This document shows, one piece after another, positions 6,273 through 7,621 of a stretch of DNA of 7,621 nt (the first letter of the stretch is position 1; every line of letters starts with the position of its first letter). Source of the DNA: an uncultured Clostridia bacterium (GTDB lineage: Bacteria > Bacillota_I > Bacilli_A > RF39 > UBA660); contig CAMNBS010000043.1 of the NCBI GenBank assembly GCA_946533175.1, forward strand, positions 1 through 7,621. Direction: 5' to 3'. The position numbers were made by a program, and so were the translations under genes. A model generated the notes under the pieces. It did not search any database. It saw only the letters and a program-made list of their open reading frames with translations, and was not told the origin of the DNA.

Positions 6273-6633
6273 AATTTCTTTTTTTATTAATACCAATCAT
6301 TGATCCAAAAGTTATACAAAAAGTTATAATTAAAAAATAAATAATTCTTGATATTTTTAATTCATGAAAAATAATACTGATAATTAATAAAATAGTTATG
6401 ATAATTAAAGATAATCTTAATCCATATACATATCCTTTGTTTGGACTAGCTTTTCCCATATAAAAGCCACCAATAAAAAAAGAAAGAAGAGTAAGTAACA
6501 TTTTTAAGTATTTAACGGAATTATTACTAATAATATCTAAGTAATAGAGAGTATTAACTAGTAAAGTTAAAAGTATAATTAAAGTAAAAATAATTAAACA
6601 AGATTGGAATGTTTTTTTCCAAATAATATTCAT
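6271..6633 (-). CDS. Four-helix membrane protein, DUF3792/TIGR04086 (YrzE-like) family
   Basis: A 120-residue, very hydrophobic protein with four predicted membrane helices (about 10-30, 42-60, 69-89 and 95-116) and short loops. The pattern GGFYMGKASPNKGYVYGL (55-72) across the helix 2-3 loop, and the final GSMIG (110-114), match the small Firmicutes family TIGR04086/DUF3792 (Bacillus YrzE type), whose function is unknown. GGTGAT, three bases before the ATG on the minus strand (6637-6642), is a good SD match. The gene is alone, convergent with valS and divergent from the Nudix gene, so the neighbours say little about its job. No catalytic residues are evident. The family assignment rests on length, topology and glycine pattern by recognition rather than by search. 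Confidence 0.8.
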   Translation of the reverse strand: MNIIWKKTFQSCLIIFTLIILLTLLVNTLYYLDIISNNSVKYLKMLLTLLSFFIGGFYMGKASPNKGYVYGLRLSLIIITILLIISIIFHELKISRIIYFLIITFCITFGSMIGINKKRN

Positions 6634-6677
6634 TCAATCACCAATATATTTTATGAAAAAAAATCCTAAATATAATA

Positions 6678-6707
6678 ATTATTTTAGTAATTCTTGCCTG
6701 ATATCAA
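6678..6707 (-). promoter_or_regulatory. Possible promoter of the DUF3792 gene
   Basis: On the minus strand TTGATA (6702-6707) is followed after 18 bases by AATAAT (6678-6683), predicting a start near 6671 and a leader of about 38 bases. The -10 is poor and the region is AT-rich. The -35 lies inside the spacer of the opposing Nudix promoter. Confidence 0.35.
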
Positions 6708-6722
6708 AATAATATGTATAAT
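6694..6722 (+). promoter_or_regulatory. Promoter of the Nudix / zinc-ribbon operon
   Basis: TTGCCT (6694-6699), a 17-base spacer and a perfect TATAAT (6717-6722). The expected start is near 6729. It places the upstream in-frame ATG at 6714 outside the transcript and so supports ATG 6747 as the real start. Confidence 0.75.
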
Positions 6723-6737
6723 AAAGTTGGAAAGATT

Positions 6738-6743
6738 GGTGAT
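6738..6743 (+). promoter_or_regulatory. Ribosome binding site that sets the Nudix start
   Basis: GGTGAT matches the GGTGATC end of the perfect SD complement and sits three bases before ATG 6747. ATG 6714 has no such site. Confidence 0.6.
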
Positions 6744-6746
6744 AAA

Positions 6747-7181
6747 ATGACAGTTTATGAAGGGAAAAAAAGAGTAGTAGCTCGGGGAATAACCTTTATT
6801 GATAATAATGTTTTATTAATCGAACGATACAGACGAGAAGGAAAGGAACTTCTTCATTATTTTACTATTCCTGGTGGTGGTGTAGAAGAAAATGAAACAT
6901 ATCTTGAAGCAGCTATTCGTGAAACAATGGAAGAAACAACCGTTAAAACTGAAGAAATTGAATATTTAGAAAAAGAGGACTATGGTGCAGGAATTTGTTA
7001 TTGGTTTTATTTAAAATATTTATCTGGAACACCAACTTTAAGTGGTGAAGAAAAAATAAGAAATAATCCAGATAATTCATATAAAGTAGTTTTAATTGAT
7101 ATGAAAGATATTGATAAAGTTAATATTCTAGGAAGAGGTAAAGACTTAATAAAAAAATGTTACCAAAAATATAAAATATGA
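6747..7181 (+). CDS. Nudix hydrolase
   Basis: A 144-residue cytoplasmic enzyme of the Nudix superfamily, which splits nucleoside diphosphates linked to another group (for example oxidised dNTPs, NDP-sugars or dinucleoside polyphosphates). The Nudix box is at residues 43-66: IPGGGVEENE, then RETMEE, giving Gly44, Glu50, Arg58-Glu59 and the metal-binding Glu62-Glu63. Two positions depart from the GX5EX7REUXEEXGU consensus: the hydrophobic U after RE is Thr60 and the Gly after EE is Thr65. The N-terminal strands (RVVARGITFIDNNVLLIERY) and the length are those of a small MutT-like single domain. The C-terminal part, with GEEKIRNNPDNSYKVVLIDM, may shape substrate choice; the substrate is not predictable here. 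ATG 6747 was chosen over 6714 because the -10 box covers 6717-6722 and an SD precedes 6747. The zinc-ribbon gene follows after 27 bases without a terminator, so the two are probably one operon. Confidence 0.88.
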   Translation: MTVYEGKKRVVARGITFIDNNVLLIERYRREGKELLHYFTIPGGGVEENETYLEAAIRETMEETTVKTEEIEYLEKEDYGAGICYWFYLKYLSGTPTLSGEEKIRNNPDNSYKVVLIDMKDIDKVNILGRGKDLIKKCYQKYKI

Positions 7182-7208
7182 TATATTTAAAGAAGAAAGG
7201 AGTATATT

Positions 7209-7595
7209 ATGCATGTCGTATTTATAATAGTGTCTATTGTTGCCATTTTATTAATAATATCTACAATTGTTCTTATGGTAAGTCCTAAATTAAGAGGGAA
7301 AATGTTAAGTAAACAATTTGAATCTATGCGTTATATGTTAGATGAAAGTAAAAATGATATTGCCAAACTTGGTAATACTAGTATTAATATAAAAAAACAA
7401 ATACTAGATGACAATGAAGAAACTTTAACGGAAATTGCAAAGAAGGAAGCAAAAATTAAAAGTTTTGGAATTAAAAATGCAGCAAAAGCAGTAAAAGAAG
7501 GATTAACAGAAAGTGATAGTATTTACTGCAAATATTGTGGTAGTGAAATTGATAGTGATTCTAAATATTGTAAAAAATGTGGAAAAGAACAATAG
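7209..7595 (+). CDS. Membrane-anchored zinc-ribbon protein, function unknown
   Basis: A 128-residue protein with three visible parts. Residues 3-25 form one membrane helix right at the N-terminus. Residues 28-100 are charged and helical, probably a coiled coil or stalk on the cytoplasmic side. Residues 106-126 are a compact zinc ribbon with two CxxC knuckles: C107/C110 (YCKYCGSEI) and C121/C124 (YCKKCGKEQ), a spacing typical of the small zinc_ribbon_2 type found at protein ends. AAAGGAG (7196-7202) six bases before the ATG is the best SD in the window. Such ribbons usually mediate protein or nucleic-acid contacts; no enzyme domain is present. It shares the Nudix promoter and is closed by its own terminator, whose stem begins in its last codons. 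The cellular role cannot be assigned. Confidence 0.85.
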   Translation: MHVVFIIVSIVAILLIISTIVLMVSPKLRGKMLSKQFESMRYMLDESKNDIAKLGNTSINIKKQILDDNEETLTEIAKKEAKIKSFGIKNAAKAVKEGLTESDSIYCKYCGSEIDSDSKYCKKCGKEQ

Positions 7596-7604
7596 TTCTT
7601 TTTT
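7583..7604 (+). terminator. Intrinsic terminator of the Nudix / zinc-ribbon operon
   Basis: AAAAGAAC (7583-7590) pairs perfectly over eight bases with GTTCTTTT (7595-7602) around the loop AATA, followed by more T. The TAG stop of the zinc-ribbon gene spans 7593-7595, in the loop and first base of the right arm. Confidence 0.85.
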
Positions 7605-7621
7605 CATTATATCAATTTTAT

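Noticed and set aside
6666..6687. CTAAA...TTTAG inverted repeat as an operator or terminator
   Set aside because: Only five bases pair in each arm with an AT-only interior; expected by chance in this composition.
6714..6746. ATG 6714 as the Nudix start (eleven extra residues)
   Set aside because: It lies upstream of the -10 box at 6717-6722, has no SD, and the Nudix fold begins after residue 12 of the long form.
1..7621. UGA=Trp recoding, mobile elements, CRISPR arrays, tRNA or rRNA genes
   Set aside because: Trp codons are TGG and TGA closes genes; no transposase, terminal repeats, regular spacer arrays or RNA-gene signatures were seen on either strand.

Overview
The window is AT-rich DNA with short intergenic gaps, strong extended -10 promoters and Shine-Dalgarno (SD) sites. 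UGA is used as a stop (spoIIP, valS and the Nudix gene end in TGA) and Trp is encoded by TGG, so the UGA=Trp code of Mycoplasma is excluded. A sporulation amidase (SpoIIP), Gram-positive surface-protein domains and a DUF3792 membrane protein point to a low-GC Firmicute. An uncultured gut lineage of the Bacilli/Erysipelotrichia/RF39 type is plausible, but that placement is an inference from style and gene content, not a demonstrated assignment.

Layout: (1) 1-1220, minus strand: the 5' part of a secreted surface protein with a signal peptide, a thioester (TQXA/TED) domain and one CnaB/SpaA-type isopeptide domain. It runs off the left edge. (2) 1221-1431: a divergent intergenic region with a promoter facing each way and a short direct repeat. 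(3) 1432-1761, plus: a solitary type IV prepilin-like protein ending in a terminator. (4) 1789-2918: spoIIP, translationally coupled by ATGA to a small single-pass membrane protein of unknown function. (5) 2923-6258: a near-consensus promoter driving an HD-domain phosphohydrolase gene that overlaps valS (valyl-tRNA synthetase) by 44 bases. The operon ends in a terminator shared with the convergent gene. (6) 6271-6633, minus: a four-helix DUF3792/TIGR04086 membrane protein. (7) 6694-7604, plus: a promoter, a Nudix hydrolase and a membrane-anchored zinc-ribbon protein, closed by a strong terminator.

How the genes relate: the two left-hand genes are divergent and both make cell-surface products (a covalent-adhesin-like protein and a pilin-like protein). 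SpoIIP and its coupled partner probably act together at the membrane/cell-wall interface. HD-valS is a housekeeping operon in which the usual T-box leader is absent. Nudix plus zinc ribbon is a small two-gene operon. I see no mobile element, CRISPR array, RNA gene or obvious defence system. The most interesting points are the compact thioester adhesin, the uncharacterised SpoIIP-coupled membrane protein, the HD/valS overlap without a T-box, and the repeated placing of stop codons inside terminator hairpins.
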